Positions 35,084 through 44,084 of a DNA stretch of 64,000 nucleotides are shown one piece after another. Position numbers and translations under genes: made by a program. The notes under the pieces are model-generated. The model was not told where the DNA came from and did not search any database. It worked only from the letters and a program-made list of their open reading frames with translations. The stretch comes from Zunongwangia mangrovi. GTDB taxonomy: Bacteria; Bacteroidota; Bacteroidia; Flavobacteriales; Flavobacteriaceae. Each line of letters starts with the position of its first letter. The first letter of the stretch is position 1. The stretch covers positions 124,001-188,000 of the forward strand of contig NZ_FOKV01000009.1 of assembly GCF_900112105.1 (NCBI RefSeq). The letters run 5' to 3'.

Positions 35084-35815
35084 ATGCGTTTAATACCAGC
35101 AATAGATATAATAGACGGAAAGTGCGTAAGACTTTCTAAAGGTGATTATAACACCAAAAAGGTATATAATGAAAATCCGCTTGAGGTTGCAAAATCTTTT
35201 GAAGCTTACGGTATCGAGTATCTTCATTTAGTAGATCTTGATGGTGCAAAATCGAAGCATATTGTAAACCATAAGATTTTGGAAACAATAGCTTCAAAGA
35301 CCAATCTAAAAATTGATTTTGGTGGCGGATTAAAAACCGATAAAGATCTCGAAATCGCTTTTGAATGCGGAGCGAAACAAATTACCGGTGGAAGTATCGC
35401 CGTTAAAGATCCGGAGACTTTTAAAAGCTGGTTAGAAAAATTTGGTTCAGAAAAGATCATTTTGGGCGCGGATGCGAATAATGAAAAAGTTGCTGTAGGC
35501 GGATGGTTAGAGGAATCTGAGAAAGAATTGATTCCATTTATTTCTGCATATCAAAAAGAAGGCGTAAAGTATGTAATTTGTACTGATATTTCTAAAGACG
35601 GAATGTTACAGGGACCTGCTTTCGATCTTTATGATCGTATTTTAAGAGAGAATCCAGAAATCAATTTAATAGCTTCGGGAGGAATATCGAAATTCGATGA
35701 ATTATTAGAACTTTCTGAATTAGGATGCGAAGGAACAATTATCGGAAAGGCCATCTATGAAGGAAGAATCAGCTTAAAGCAATTAGAAAACTATATTCTA
35801 AACGACGGACAGTAA
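35084..35815 (+). CDS. hisA: ProFAR isomerase (HisA)
   Basis: A 243-residue TIM barrel that opens the ribose ring of ProFAR by an Amadori rearrangement. The N-terminal [21 protein letters not shown] carries the catalytic D8, and the second catalytic aspartate lies in [13 protein letters not shown] (about residues 165-178). The two phosphate-binding half-barrel motifs, [10 protein letters not shown] and LIASGGIS, are present. The ATG immediately follows the right arm of the S23 element, so hisA's own leader was replaced by element sequence. Confidence 0.96.
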   Translation: MRLIPAIDIIDGKCVRLSKGDYNTKKVYNENPLEVAKSFEAYGIEYLHLVDLDGAKSKHIVNHKILETIASKTNLKIDFGGGLKTDKDLEIAFECGAKQITGGSIAVKDPETFKSWLEKFGSEKIILGADANNEKVAVGGWLEESEKELIPFISAYQKEGVKYVICTDISKDGMLQGPAFDLYDRILRENPEINLIASGGISKFDELLELSELGCEGTIIGKAIYEGRISLKQLENYILNDGQ

Positions 35816-35816
35816 A

Positions 35817-36042
35817 TTAGATTTTAGAACGCTATGCTGTTAGAAGTTAGATTTAAGAGATTAGACCTAAGAACCAAAAATCAGGTTTTATTTTAAATGC
35901 TAAATGCTAAATTTTGAATTTTGAATGAAATGCACTAAGATTTCTCGACTTTATTTCATTACGCTCGAAATGACAAATAATTGAAAAGTAGCTGAAGGCT
36001 AAAAGCTGACTGCTGACAGCTAAAAAACCGTAAACTAAAAAA
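35817..36042. repeat. Composite dispersed repeats between hisA and hisF
   Basis: Part 1 (35817-35930) repeats the hisG-hisD spacer order: ATTTTAGAACGCTATGCTGT, GTTAGATTTAAG, CAGGTTTTATTTTAAATGC. Part 2 (about 35936-35972) is another frequent palindromic unit, TTTCTCGAC to CGAAATGAC. Part 3 (35985-36042), GCTGAAGGCTAAAAGCTGAC to CCGTAAACTAAAAAA, matches the segment directly before hisD. Confidence 0.8.
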
Positions 36043-36798
36043 ATGCTAACAAAAAGAATAATTCCCTGCCTGGATATAAAAAACGGAAGAACCGTTAAAG
36101 GGATTAATTTCGTTGATCTAAGAGATGCTGGTGATCCGGTTGAACTTGCCGCAAAATATGCTGAAACGGGCGCAGACGAGCTTGTTTTTCTGGATATTTC
36201 AGCGACAGAAGAACGTCGTAAAACTTTAGCGAATCTTGTTTTGCGAGTGGCAGAAAAAGTAAATATTCCGTTTACGGTGGGCGGCGGGATTTCTTCCGTA
36301 GAAGATGTTGATATTTTGTTGAAGAACGGTGCAGATAAGGTGTCGGTAAACTCTTCCGCAGTAAAAAATCCAGATCTAATTAATGAGCTTTCTCAAAAAT
36401 TTGGTGCGCAATGTATCACTGTGGCTATCGATGCGAAACAGGTAAACGGTCAGTGGATCGTTCATTTAGTTGGTGGTAAAGTACCAACCGAACTCGATCT
36501 TTTCGAATGGGCGAAAGAAGTAGAACAGCGCGGGGCAGGAGAAATTTTGTTTACATCGATGAATAATGACGGTACTAAAGATGGTTTTGCTAATATTGCA
36601 CTCAAGAAATTATCTGAAGATCTAAATATCCCGATCATTGCTTCGGGCGGTGCCGGTAATATTCAGCATTTTGTGGATACATTTAAAGAAGGAAAAGCAG
36701 ATGCGGCTTTGGCAGCAAGTGTTTTTCATTTTAAAGAAATAGAAATTCCAGATCTTAAAAAAGAACTGGCAGACCAGGGAATTCCTGTAAGAATATAA
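36043..36798 (+). CDS. hisF: Imidazole glycerol phosphate synthase, cyclase subunit
   Basis: The TIM-barrel partner of HisH, which uses ammonia to form imidazole glycerol phosphate and AICAR. It has 251 residues. The catalytic aspartates are in [15 protein letters not shown] (D11) and in [13 protein letters not shown] (about residue 131 onwards). The phosphate-binding motifs VGGGISS and IIASGGAGN are clear. It is separated from hisA by a 227-bp stretch of repeats and from hisIE by 10 bp. Confidence 0.97.
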   Translation: MLTKRIIPCLDIKNGRTVKGINFVDLRDAGDPVELAAKYAETGADELVFLDISATEERRKTLANLVLRVAEKVNIPFTVGGGISSVEDVDILLKNGADKVSVNSSAVKNPDLINELSQKFGAQCITVAIDAKQVNGQWIVHLVGGKVPTELDLFEWAKEVEQRGAGEILFTSMNNDGTKDGFANIALKKLSEDLNIPIIASGGAGNIQHFVDTFKEGKADAALAASVFHFKEIEIPDLKKELADQGIPVRI

Positions 36799-36808
36799 AA
36801 TTATAGAG

Positions 36809-37426
36809 ATGAATATCGATTTTGATAAAAATAGCGACGGATTAGTACCAGCAATTATTCAGGATGCAACTACGAAAAAAGTTCTGATGTTGGGGTATAT
36901 GAATGAAGAAGCCTATTTAAAAACGAACGAAACGAAGAAGGTTACTTTTTTTAGCCGAACTAAAAATCGTTTATGGACCAAAGGAGAAGAAAGTGGAAAC
37001 TTTTTGCACCTGGTTTCTATAAAAAATGATTGCGATAATGATACGCTTTTGGTGATGGTGAATCCGCAGGGACCAACCTGTCATAAAGGAACCGGTACTT
37101 GTTGGGGCGAGGAAAACGAAGCTTCTTTTGGATTTTTATCAGAATTAGAGGGAATTATTGGGCAGCGTAAAAAAATGAGCGAAGTTGAACCTGAATTGCG
37201 TGAGGATAAAGACTCGTATGTGGTTTCTCTTTTTGATAAAGGAATCAACAAAATCGCTCAAAAAGTCGGCGAAGAAGCTGTTGAGGTAGTGATCGAAGCC
37301 AAGGATGATGATGAAGATCTTTTCCTTAACGAAAGTGCAGATTTGCTGTTTCATTACCTAATTCTTTTAAAAGCAAAAGGCTACGGATTAAAAGACATTT
37401 CTAAAGTTTTAGAGGCAAGACACTAA
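36809..37426 (+). CDS. hisIE: Bifunctional phosphoribosyl-AMP cyclohydrolase / phosphoribosyl-ATP pyrophosphatase
   Basis: A fusion of steps two and three of the pathway, 205 residues. HisI occupies about residues 1-110 with the zinc and magnesium motifs VSIKNDCDNDTLLV and PTCHKGTGTCWG. HisE covers about 112-205 with KVGEEAVEVVIEAKDDDED, the all-helical MazG-like metal site. It is the last histidine gene; thiN starts on the very next base after its stop. Confidence 0.97.
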   Translation: MNIDFDKNSDGLVPAIIQDATTKKVLMLGYMNEEAYLKTNETKKVTFFSRTKNRLWTKGEESGNFLHLVSIKNDCDNDTLLVMVNPQGPTCHKGTGTCWGEENEASFGFLSELEGIIGQRKKMSEVEPELREDKDSYVVSLFDKGINKIAQKVGEEAVEVVIEAKDDDEDLFLNESADLLFHYLILLKAKGYGLKDISKVLEARH

Positions 37427-38071
37427 ATGAAGCTGTACCGGGAAACGTATAAATCTGAGGCGCAGGTCGTTTTGTTTATCAACGGCCAGTTTCCTGAAAA
37501 AATGCCTTTGCTAGATGGATTTGAGAAGATTTACTGTACAGATGGCGCATATTCCAAGCTTTTGAAAAATGGAATTCAGCCAGATTTGGTTTCTGGTGAT
37601 TTCGATTCTTTAGCAGTTTCTGAAATTAAAGCCAAAACCAAGATTGTAGAAACTCCAGATCAAAATGCGACAGATTTCGAGAAGATTTTAAAGATTATTA
37701 TCGAAGATGGTTTTAAAAGTGTTGCGGTTTATGGGTGTAGCGGCTTAGAACAAGATCATTTTTTAGGGAATTTAAACTCGATGCTGAAGCATAAAGATGA
37801 AATTGAAATTCGCTGTTTTGATGATTTTGGCTTTTATTTTTTTGCTGAAAAAAATATCGAAATTATCGATTTTCAGGATGAAATTATTTCACTATTTCCT
37901 TTTCCTGAAGCCAAAAATATCTATTCTGAAGGTGTAAAATATCCTCTAAACGGTGAAAATCTAAGTATTACCACCAGAATCGGAACCCGAAATACAATTA
38001 CGAGCGAAAAAGTACACTTAAAGTTTACTTCAGGTAATTTACTGGTGTTTGTGCAATCAAAACAGGCTTAA
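37427..38071 (+). CDS. thiN: Thiamine diphosphokinase (thiamine pyrophosphokinase)
   Basis: The enzyme transfers pyrophosphate from ATP to thiamine. It has 214 residues with the N-terminal catalytic domain (YCTDGAYSKLLKNGIQPDLVSGDFDSL, about residues 36-62, and PDQNATDFEKIL, about 77-88) and a C-terminal beta-domain that binds thiamine (about 140-214). The conserved GDFDS and DxTDFEK motifs are intact. The ATG directly abuts the hisIE stop codon (TAAATG), so translation is coupled and the gene is under his operon control. This is unusual for a vitamin enzyme but is what the sequence shows. Confidence 0.9.
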   Translation: MKLYRETYKSEAQVVLFINGQFPEKMPLLDGFEKIYCTDGAYSKLLKNGIQPDLVSGDFDSLAVSEIKAKTKIVETPDQNATDFEKILKIIIEDGFKSVAVYGCSGLEQDHFLGNLNSMLKHKDEIEIRCFDDFGFYFFAEKNIEIIDFQDEIISLFPFPEAKNIYSEGVKYPLNGENLSITTRIGTRNTITSEKVHLKFTSGNLLVFVQSKQA

Positions 38072-38094
38072 AAACTTCTAGTTTTAAATAAGGA

Positions 38095-38134
38095 AACTAA
38101 AAATAGCAAGGTTTTGATGCCGTTTTTAGTTTTT
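38095..38134. terminator. Possible bidirectional terminator after thiN
   Basis: AAACTAAAAA pairs with TTTTTAGTTT across an 18-nt loop. The stem is AT-only, so it is weak. Confidence 0.35.
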
Positions 38135-38202
38135 TCTATTCTCTTCTCTTTACTGAAATTGGATAGTTTAGATGCAGATTTCAAAATTCTATTCTACAAT
38201 CC

Positions 38203-40953
38203 TTAAATCTTCATATTGATTTTATGGCTGCTTTTAGAAATTGGTAAAATAGCTATCCAATATTCGTTAATTTTCCTCACTTTTATTTTTTTGCTATCGA
38301 TAGTGATTACTGGTTCTTTTTCAGTTTTTATTTTAAGCTGAGTTGAATGTGTATCGCTGCTTCTGTTTTCAATAATGAAGTCAATCACATCAAGTTTCTT
38401 TGAAACTTTGATAGGCTCTAAGCTTGAAAAGCCGTCACGATCTAGCTCGATTCTAAAATTCTTTTCAGTATTAATAATGGCAAACTTTTGGTTAATGCCA
38501 TCTGCTGCGAAAACTTCAAAAGAGTCGACATTTGTTTTTAATTTTCCGCCGTAAGCAATCCAGTCAAAAAGCGGATCTTTAGCCAAAATAGTAATTGCCA
38601 TTCGTTTTATTGCGCCCATACCAAGATCGGCTTCACCATCATAATACCAAGGGCCACGCGGAGTTTTCTTTTTAATCCAGGTATCTTCGTACTGCGAAGA
38701 CATAAACGCCCAACCTAAAGCGCCATCATTTTCTTCTCCAGGATACCAATACCCGTAATTATTTTCACTGGTTCCCGTATTCATTAAGGCGTACGAACTT
38801 AGATAACTTGCGTATCCCAATTGAAGCCAGTCGAAAGGATCTTCAGAAAAATTAAGAGCATAATCTAAAATTCCCCAGCCGCCCATTCTGGCCATATAAG
38901 AAAGTGTATGCGTATCTGAAGATGCGGTAAAATCTGATCCTAATAAGTAATATTTAGTTTCTAACCAACCGCGGCAGGCAAGATTTGCATATAGTTGTTT
39001 ATCCATAAACGCCCGTGAATCTGCTTTTTCAACTTTTGGGTGAGAATACCATTTTTCTAATTTCTTATCAAACCATAGATTTTCGTCTGTTGGCATCTCG
39101 TGGGTAGCGCCATATTTCGCGACAGCATAGCTGGTTTCAAAAGCAGTTCTATCAGTACTGTATTCAGATCGAAAGGGATATTTATCATCGTACACAAAAT
39201 ACTTCACCTTTTTTTGCCATTCACTTTCCAGATATTCAGCATCCTTTTTTCGGTTTTCTTCATTTAAAACGTCGATAAGATCTAGAATAAAAAGTTCGTT
39301 ATAACATCCCCATTTGTAGGTTTCGTACCAGGGTAGGATTTCGTAAGGATAGTTAAAATAAGCTTTAGCTGTTTGGTAAGCACGCTCCAGGTATTCATCG
39401 GCATCTGCATAAGTGCTCATTTCAGGATACATTTTTGTGATTAGATACATATTGTAATACAACATCACGATGTGCGGATAATCGTAAGAACGCCAGATAT
39501 TCATTTTATCAAGATTGCTGTTTTTTACGCCAGCTCTTAATACGGGATCACGATCTACATACCAATTTGGCGTTCCGTAAATTCCGTAAGGATAGGGTTC
39601 TTCTTTATCTGTTCGCTGCAAACCGCCCCAAACAAAATTCTCGATATAATATTCTAAAGATTCGATTTCCTTTTTATCGGGATAAACACTGTTTTTTGAA
39701 GCTACATAAGGCGCCTTACAAAGTGCAGGATCGTCACTCGCCAAAACATAACCCCACCAACCGGTATAACCATCATTATTATCTGGCCCACGCAACTGCT
39801 TATTTTTCATATCGTAGATAGAGTAGAGTCCGTCGTACCATTTTTCGGTTTTATGCTGCTGTTTGTTGGTGATAAAATCGCTTCGTTTTTTTACCAAAGT
39901 CTCCAAATCTTCGGTTACAAAAAACTCTAAGTACGTTTTTCGATTTTTGTCGAAATAAATACTGAGTTTATTTTCACCGAGTTTCTGAAAGTTTACTTCA
40001 TAAATAAAATGATCCTTTTTAGGTTCGCTTAAAAAACTGATTTTTGTTTCTGAAGGAAATTCAGCAATAATAGAATCGATTTTAGTTTTAGTATGTAAGG
40101 AAAATTTAGCAGGTTGATTTGCCGGAATCGTCATCCCCGGAACTACTCGAACATCGATAAGATCATTTTCATAAATACGTTCTCGAAGCGCATCGTAAGA
40201 TTTCGCGCTTTTGAGATTGAAGGAATACGAAATTGTATCGCCATTTTCGCCTTTTGGAGCTAATTGTGCTGAAGTTTGCGGCTGTCGCCAGGTTCCATTT
40301 TTAGTTTCTTCTTTTGTTTTTGCTGAATGAATAAACGCCAGATAATTACCACGTTCAGATTTAAAGTATTCTAATTGCGTCCCTGGATTTACACTGAACA
40401 AATAATAGGGAGGTTCACCATTGGGTTTGGTGAAATATAAAAAAGAACCATCACCAGAAATATAATGATGTTTGGTAAAATTCTGTTCAAAAATTTCATT
40501 TGGATTCCCGCCACCAGGTGCTCTCCACGGAAAATTTACCGCCAAATCACCAATCTTAACAGGAAACTGCATTTGGTTAATGATATCGATCTTCCAGTTG
40601 AGTCCGTTTTCATTTAAACTAAACGTTTGTCTGGTTTCAAAAGGCATCCCACTTTCATAATCAGAATAAACAATCGTGTTACTATCATTTTCAACCAGTT
40701 TGCAAGCACCATAAGGTTGCAGCCATTCACCATTACCGATTTTGTAAGAAATAGCGAGGTTTCCTAAAAGCTTTCCGCCAGGAATTAAATTGGCGTCGTG
40801 GGGATCTTTGGTGTTTTTAAAAAGATGAATTCCTCTTTGGTTAAAATTAAGCTGATAATTTCCAGCGGTAATTTCATTTTCCTGTAGGGAAAACGTGAAA
40901 AAAGGAATTAGAAAAAGTAGAAAGAAAAGGAGAGAGGATTTAAAAAGGCTCAT
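38203..40953 (-). CDS. Large secreted protein, probably DUF5695, glycoside-hydrolase-like
   Basis: A 916-residue protein with an N-terminal signal peptide (MSLFKSSLLFFLLFLIPFFT). An N-terminal beta-rich half (about residues 25-345) precedes an aromatic-rich, probably helical (alpha/alpha) half with GPDNNDGYTGWWGYVLASDD (about 395-414), YPYGIYGTPNWYVDRDPV, NNYGYWYPGEENDGALGWAF and a C-terminal beta part. The mix of Trp, Tyr and acidic residues and the overall layout suggest a carbohydrate-active enzyme of the periplasm or surface. The DUF5695 label is from memory of this family and is not certain; no sugar-uptake (SusCD) genes are next to it. It is alone on its strand and convergent with thiN. 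Confidence 0.75.
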   Translation of the reverse strand: MSLFKSSLLFFLLFLIPFFTFSLQENEITAGNYQLNFNQRGIHLFKNTKDPHDANLIPGGKLLGNLAISYKIGNGEWLQPYGACKLVENDSNTIVYSDYESGMPFETRQTFSLNENGLNWKIDIINQMQFPVKIGDLAVNFPWRAPGGGNPNEIFEQNFTKHHYISGDGSFLYFTKPNGEPPYYLFSVNPGTQLEYFKSERGNYLAFIHSAKTKEETKNGTWRQPQTSAQLAPKGENGDTISYSFNLKSAKSYDALRERIYENDLIDVRVVPGMTIPANQPAKFSLHTKTKIDSIIAEFPSETKISFLSEPKKDHFIYEVNFQKLGENKLSIYFDKNRKTYLEFFVTEDLETLVKKRSDFITNKQQHKTEKWYDGLYSIYDMKNKQLRGPDNNDGYTGWWGYVLASDDPALCKAPYVASKNSVYPDKKEIESLEYYIENFVWGGLQRTDKEEPYPYGIYGTPNWYVDRDPVLRAGVKNSNLDKMNIWRSYDYPHIVMLYYNMYLITKMYPEMSTYADADEYLERAYQTAKAYFNYPYEILPWYETYKWGCYNELFILDLIDVLNEENRKKDAEYLESEWQKKVKYFVYDDKYPFRSEYSTDRTAFETSYAVAKYGATHEMPTDENLWFDKKLEKWYSHPKVEKADSRAFMDKQLYANLACRGWLETKYYLLGSDFTASSDTHTLSYMARMGGWGILDYALNFSEDPFDWLQLGYASYLSSYALMNTGTSENNYGYWYPGEENDGALGWAFMSSQYEDTWIKKKTPRGPWYYDGEADLGMGAIKRMAITILAKDPLFDWIAYGGKLKTNVDSFEVFAADGINQKFAIINTEKNFRIELDRDGFSSLEPIKVSKKLDVIDFIIENRSSDTHSTQLKIKTEKEPVITIDSKKIKVRKINEYWIAILPISKSSHKINMKI

Positions 40954-41049
40954 TCAATTATTTTTAGAGAAACTTAGAAATCTAAATTTTATAAAAATAA
41001 TTAGATGAGCCTGGGCAAATATTAGCCGTATTTTATAGTATGTATGCGA

Positions 41050-41904
41050 TTATTCTGTCCAACGTCCCATTTTACCGGCCTGAAAATCCTGGTAAGCTTC
41101 TTCGATTTCCTGCATGCTGTTCATCACAAAAGGACCGCGAGCCACTACTGGTTCTTCAAAAGGAGTTGCGAAACCGAATAATAAAATACTTTCTTCTTTT
41201 GCTGAAATTTGAAGTTTTGGATCGTCATTTTTAAATTCAGCTAAATGTCTTTCTTTGATTTCGGTGCCGTTTACTTCAAGGTTTCCTTTGATAACATAAA
41301 AGAAAATATTTTTGGTAACCGGAATTTCAAGTTCTAAGTTAGCATCTGCCTCAAAAAATAAAGTAGATAGATTAATATCGGTAAAGGTCTCAAAAGCGCC
41401 TTTTACGCCAAGAAATTCACCAGAAACTATCTGAGCTTTTACTTTTTTATCTTCGGAAAATGCTACTGGAATTGCATCTTTCTGCAAGCCAATATATTTA
41501 GGTTCGGCCATCTTATGTTTTGCCGGAAGATTTACCCAAAGCTGAAGAATTTCAAGATCTCCGCCTTTCTTTTTAAACTCTTCTGAAGAAACTTCAGCAT
41601 GAATAAGTCCGCTTCCTGCCGTCATCCATTGTACGCCACCACTTTCGATCACGCTACTGTGGCCACCAGAATCTTTATGAGCGATATCACCATCTAAAAT
41701 AAAAGTCACGGTTTCCATCCCGCGATGCGGGTGTGGCCCAAATGGGAGTCCGTTATTATTTTCAGGATAAACCTGCGGACCGTGATGATTTAGAAAAATA
41801 AAAGGATCTATCATTTGCAGGCTTGCTGTTGGGATTGGAGAATAAGTTACCAGATCGCCAATTGGACGCCATTCTGCCTGATGTATTTTCTTGATGCTAC
41901 GCAT
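41050..41904 (-). CDS. Pirin family protein
   Basis: A 284-residue bicupin. The metal ligands are all present: H58 and H60 in GPHPHRGMETVTFILDG, H102 and E104 in GSGLIHAEVS. The C-terminal cupin is the usual degenerate one, with the ILLFGFATPFEEPVVARGPFVMN ending typical of the family. Bacterial pirins are reported as quercetin dioxygenases or as regulators of pyruvate metabolism; which applies here is unknown. It lies on the minus strand 82 bp downstream of the NYN gene and may be co-transcribed with it. Confidence 0.92.
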   Translation of the reverse strand: MRSIKKIHQAEWRPIGDLVTYSPIPTASLQMIDPFIFLNHHGPQVYPENNNGLPFGPHPHRGMETVTFILDGDIAHKDSGGHSSVIESGGVQWMTAGSGLIHAEVSSEEFKKKGGDLEILQLWVNLPAKHKMAEPKYIGLQKDAIPVAFSEDKKVKAQIVSGEFLGVKGAFETFTDINLSTLFFEADANLELEIPVTKNIFFYVIKGNLEVNGTEIKERHLAEFKNDDPKLQISAKEESILLFGFATPFEEPVVARGPFVMNSMQEIEEAYQDFQAGKMGRWTE

Positions 41905-41986
41905 ATTCTTTTTGTTTCTAAAGTAAAAAAAGATGTGATTTTTTATCGAATTTCGACCTTCAAATTAGCTAACATACAAGTTAGTG

Positions 41987-42730
41987 CTAGTCTTTATTAC
42001 GCACAAAAATGAGTTTGAATTTGCTGTTGTTATTGTTTTCGCGAGATTCAATTTCGAATTGATCTATAGAAGCGATCATTGGCGTAAGTTTTTGATAGCC
42101 GTAGTTACGAGAATCGAAATTAGGTTGCTTTTTTTGGAGTAAACTCCCCACATCGCCCATAAATGCCCAGCCATCATCATCTGCAACATCAGAGATGGTA
42201 TTCGATATAAATTTGATCACACGAGGTGTTAATCGGTCTACGCTTTGTTTTTTATTCGACTTGCCTTTTACAGCACCAGGCTGTTCTTCTTCCTTGTCTT
42301 TATTTTTTAAGATTTCAAGATAAATAAAACGATCACAGGCAACGATAAAAGGATCTGGTGTTTTCTTTTCGCCAATACCAATTACATTTTTACCGGCTTC
42401 ACGCAAACGAGTAGCTAAACGTGTGAAATCACTATCACTGGAAACCAGACAAAATCCGTCTACTTTATTAGAATATAAAATATCCATCGCATCGATGATC
42501 ATGGCAGAATCTGTTGCGTTTTTTCCCTGTGTATAACCATATTGCTGAATAGGGCTAATAGCGTTTTCCAGTAAAACCGATTTCCATTTAGAAAGATGCG
42601 GATTCGTCCAGTCACCGTAAATACGTTTGATGGTAGGATTACCATGTTTTGCGATCTCTTCCATCATTTCTTTAACGTACGCCGATGGAATATTATCACC
42701 ATCAATAAGTACAGCCAGATTATTGTCCAT
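41987..42730 (-). CDS. NYN-domain putative RNase with C-terminal LOTUS/OST-HTH domain
   Basis: A 247-residue protein of the LabA/DUF88 group. The PIN-like NYN domain (about residues 1-145) has the acidic residues of the active site: D10 and D12 in AVLIDGDNIPS, the aspartate in NATDSAMIIDAMD and those in VSSDSDFTRLA (about residues 98-108). After a lysine-rich linker the C-terminal OST-HTH/LOTUS winged helix (about 165-247) has GWAFMGDVGSLLQKKQPNFDSRNYGY. In the known families this combination is predicted to cut structured RNA, with LOTUS as the RNA-binding part. It has a terminator-insulated upstream neighbour, the baeRF gene, another RNA-linked protein. Confidence 0.9.
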   Translation of the reverse strand: MDNNLAVLIDGDNIPSAYVKEMMEEIAKHGNPTIKRIYGDWTNPHLSKWKSVLLENAISPIQQYGYTQGKNATDSAMIIDAMDILYSNKVDGFCLVSSDSDFTRLATRLREAGKNVIGIGEKKTPDPFIVACDRFIYLEILKNKDKEEEQPGAVKGKSNKKQSVDRLTPRVIKFISNTISDVADDDGWAFMGDVGSLLQKKQPNFDSRNYGYQKLTPMIASIDQFEIESRENNNNSKFKLIFVRNKD

Positions 42731-42765
42731 GTATTTAAATTTATGTAAAGGTAAAAATTAAAAAG

Positions 42766-42794
42766 AAGGGTGACCGTTTTTGATCACCCTTTAC
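42766..42794 (-). terminator. Intrinsic terminator of the release-factor-like gene
   Basis: On the minus strand AAGGGTGA pairs with TCACCCTT and is followed by a T-rich run. It lies between the release-factor-like gene and the NYN gene. Confidence 0.85.
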
Positions 42795-42814
42795 TTAATC
42801 AAATTTTGCTAATA

Positions 42815-43975
42815 TTAGCTGCTAAATCTATATAGTGCATTAAGCTTTTCTTTTTTATTCGGCATAAACTGATGCTCTATCAAAAACACTTCTCCGCCCT
42901 GTTTTATAACATTTGCTACGGCATGGTTTAACAATGAAGAATTATCTAGTGACTGTTCGTTATGCTTTTCTATTTTCATATTATCTGGACTATATGTACC
43001 CCAAAGTTCTTGACGATTTTCAACAAATAAAGTATCTACTTTTCCTTGCTGAATGGCCGGAAAAATATCTCTAATATCTGCGGAAGCAAGATCGGTTCCC
43101 TCATTTTCTTTAAAAGCATTCATTTTTTCATCGAGCTTTCTTCTCATTTCTGGCTCTAATAGATTTAAAGCTTTAGCATGAAGATCGAGCATCGACAAAT
43201 CTGCCGGATTTCCCGGAACAGATTTTTCATATAATTTATTATACGTATTGGCTTCTTTATATATAGGGAATAAAGAATCGTCACAAGCAACTATTAATCT
43301 AATATTATCTTGTTCCAATAAATCATGAATACCCTGATCGATTGCCCTGAAATATAATTTTATTTCTTCCAGGCGATTGCGCTCATTCGCCCCATGGCCA
43401 TGATAAACCGGCGTACCGCTGTTAGGATTTTGAGTTTTAAACTGCAAAGCTTTTTCTTTATAGTCAAAGCCTACGCGTTCTTCGAGTCTTTCTGGGGTAA
43501 GATCTTCGATGTCAACTTTTCCGATACTATATTGGGTGGCTTCAAATAAACTCACCTCTTCTAACTGAAGTGAAAGTAAGTAAAAACGTTCGTCTTTATT
43601 GTAAAGAGGAACTAAAGGTTTAATATAAAATTCATTCATTACATAAACCGAGGCTTCAAAATTAATGGGAACGGTATAGTATTTAAAGAAATCTTCAGAA
43701 GCAAATATTGCCAAACCATCAGATTGATTTCTCCAAAATTCTGGATCATTAAGTAATGATTCTATTCGACTGGCTATTTTTTGTAAAGCTTCATCAGAAA
43801 TATTTCTTTCCTTAAGCGTTTTTTCGGCTTGCTGCCACTGTGATTTTAAATGCGTTTGATCCTTTTTTTCCAATACATCTTTACCCCCTCGTTCAGTAGG
43901 AATAAAAATTGAAACACAAAGTTTACCACTATAATCTATTAGTTTATGAAATTCTTCTTTCTTAATAAGTGACAT
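42815..43975 (-). CDS. Bacterial eRF1-domain protein (baeRF-like)
   Basis: A 386-residue cytoplasmic protein that resembles the bacterial archaeo-eukaryotic release factor families: an N-terminal domain, a central domain reaching to about residue 210 and a C-terminal eRF1-type domain with LIVACDDSLFPIYKEAN (about 239-255), SADIRDIFPAIQQGKVDTLFVE and the final GGEVFLIEHQFMPNK. I do not see the GGQ tripeptide of true release factors; the corresponding loop region contains GHGANERNRLEE. It could therefore act on stalled ribosomes without peptidyl hydrolysis, or on tRNA. Such genes are often stress-linked. The family placement is by pattern recognition and moderately sure. Confidence 0.75.
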   Translation of the reverse strand: MSLIKKEEFHKLIDYSGKLCVSIFIPTERGGKDVLEKKDQTHLKSQWQQAEKTLKERNISDEALQKIASRIESLLNDPEFWRNQSDGLAIFASEDFFKYYTVPINFEASVYVMNEFYIKPLVPLYNKDERFYLLSLQLEEVSLFEATQYSIGKVDIEDLTPERLEERVGFDYKEKALQFKTQNPNSGTPVYHGHGANERNRLEEIKLYFRAIDQGIHDLLEQDNIRLIVACDDSLFPIYKEANTYNKLYEKSVPGNPADLSMLDLHAKALNLLEPEMRRKLDEKMNAFKENEGTDLASADIRDIFPAIQQGKVDTLFVENRQELWGTYSPDNMKIEKHNEQSLDNSSLLNHAVANVIKQGGEVFLIEHQFMPNKKEKLNALYRFSS

Positions 43976-44084
43976 AATTTTTCTTTTTTGGTTTCTTTCT
44001 AAATTAATTTAAAAAGAAGGCTATTCAAAAAAAAGACACTTAAGGTCTTACTAAATATTTCCTAAGAATTATTAAGAAAGCTGG

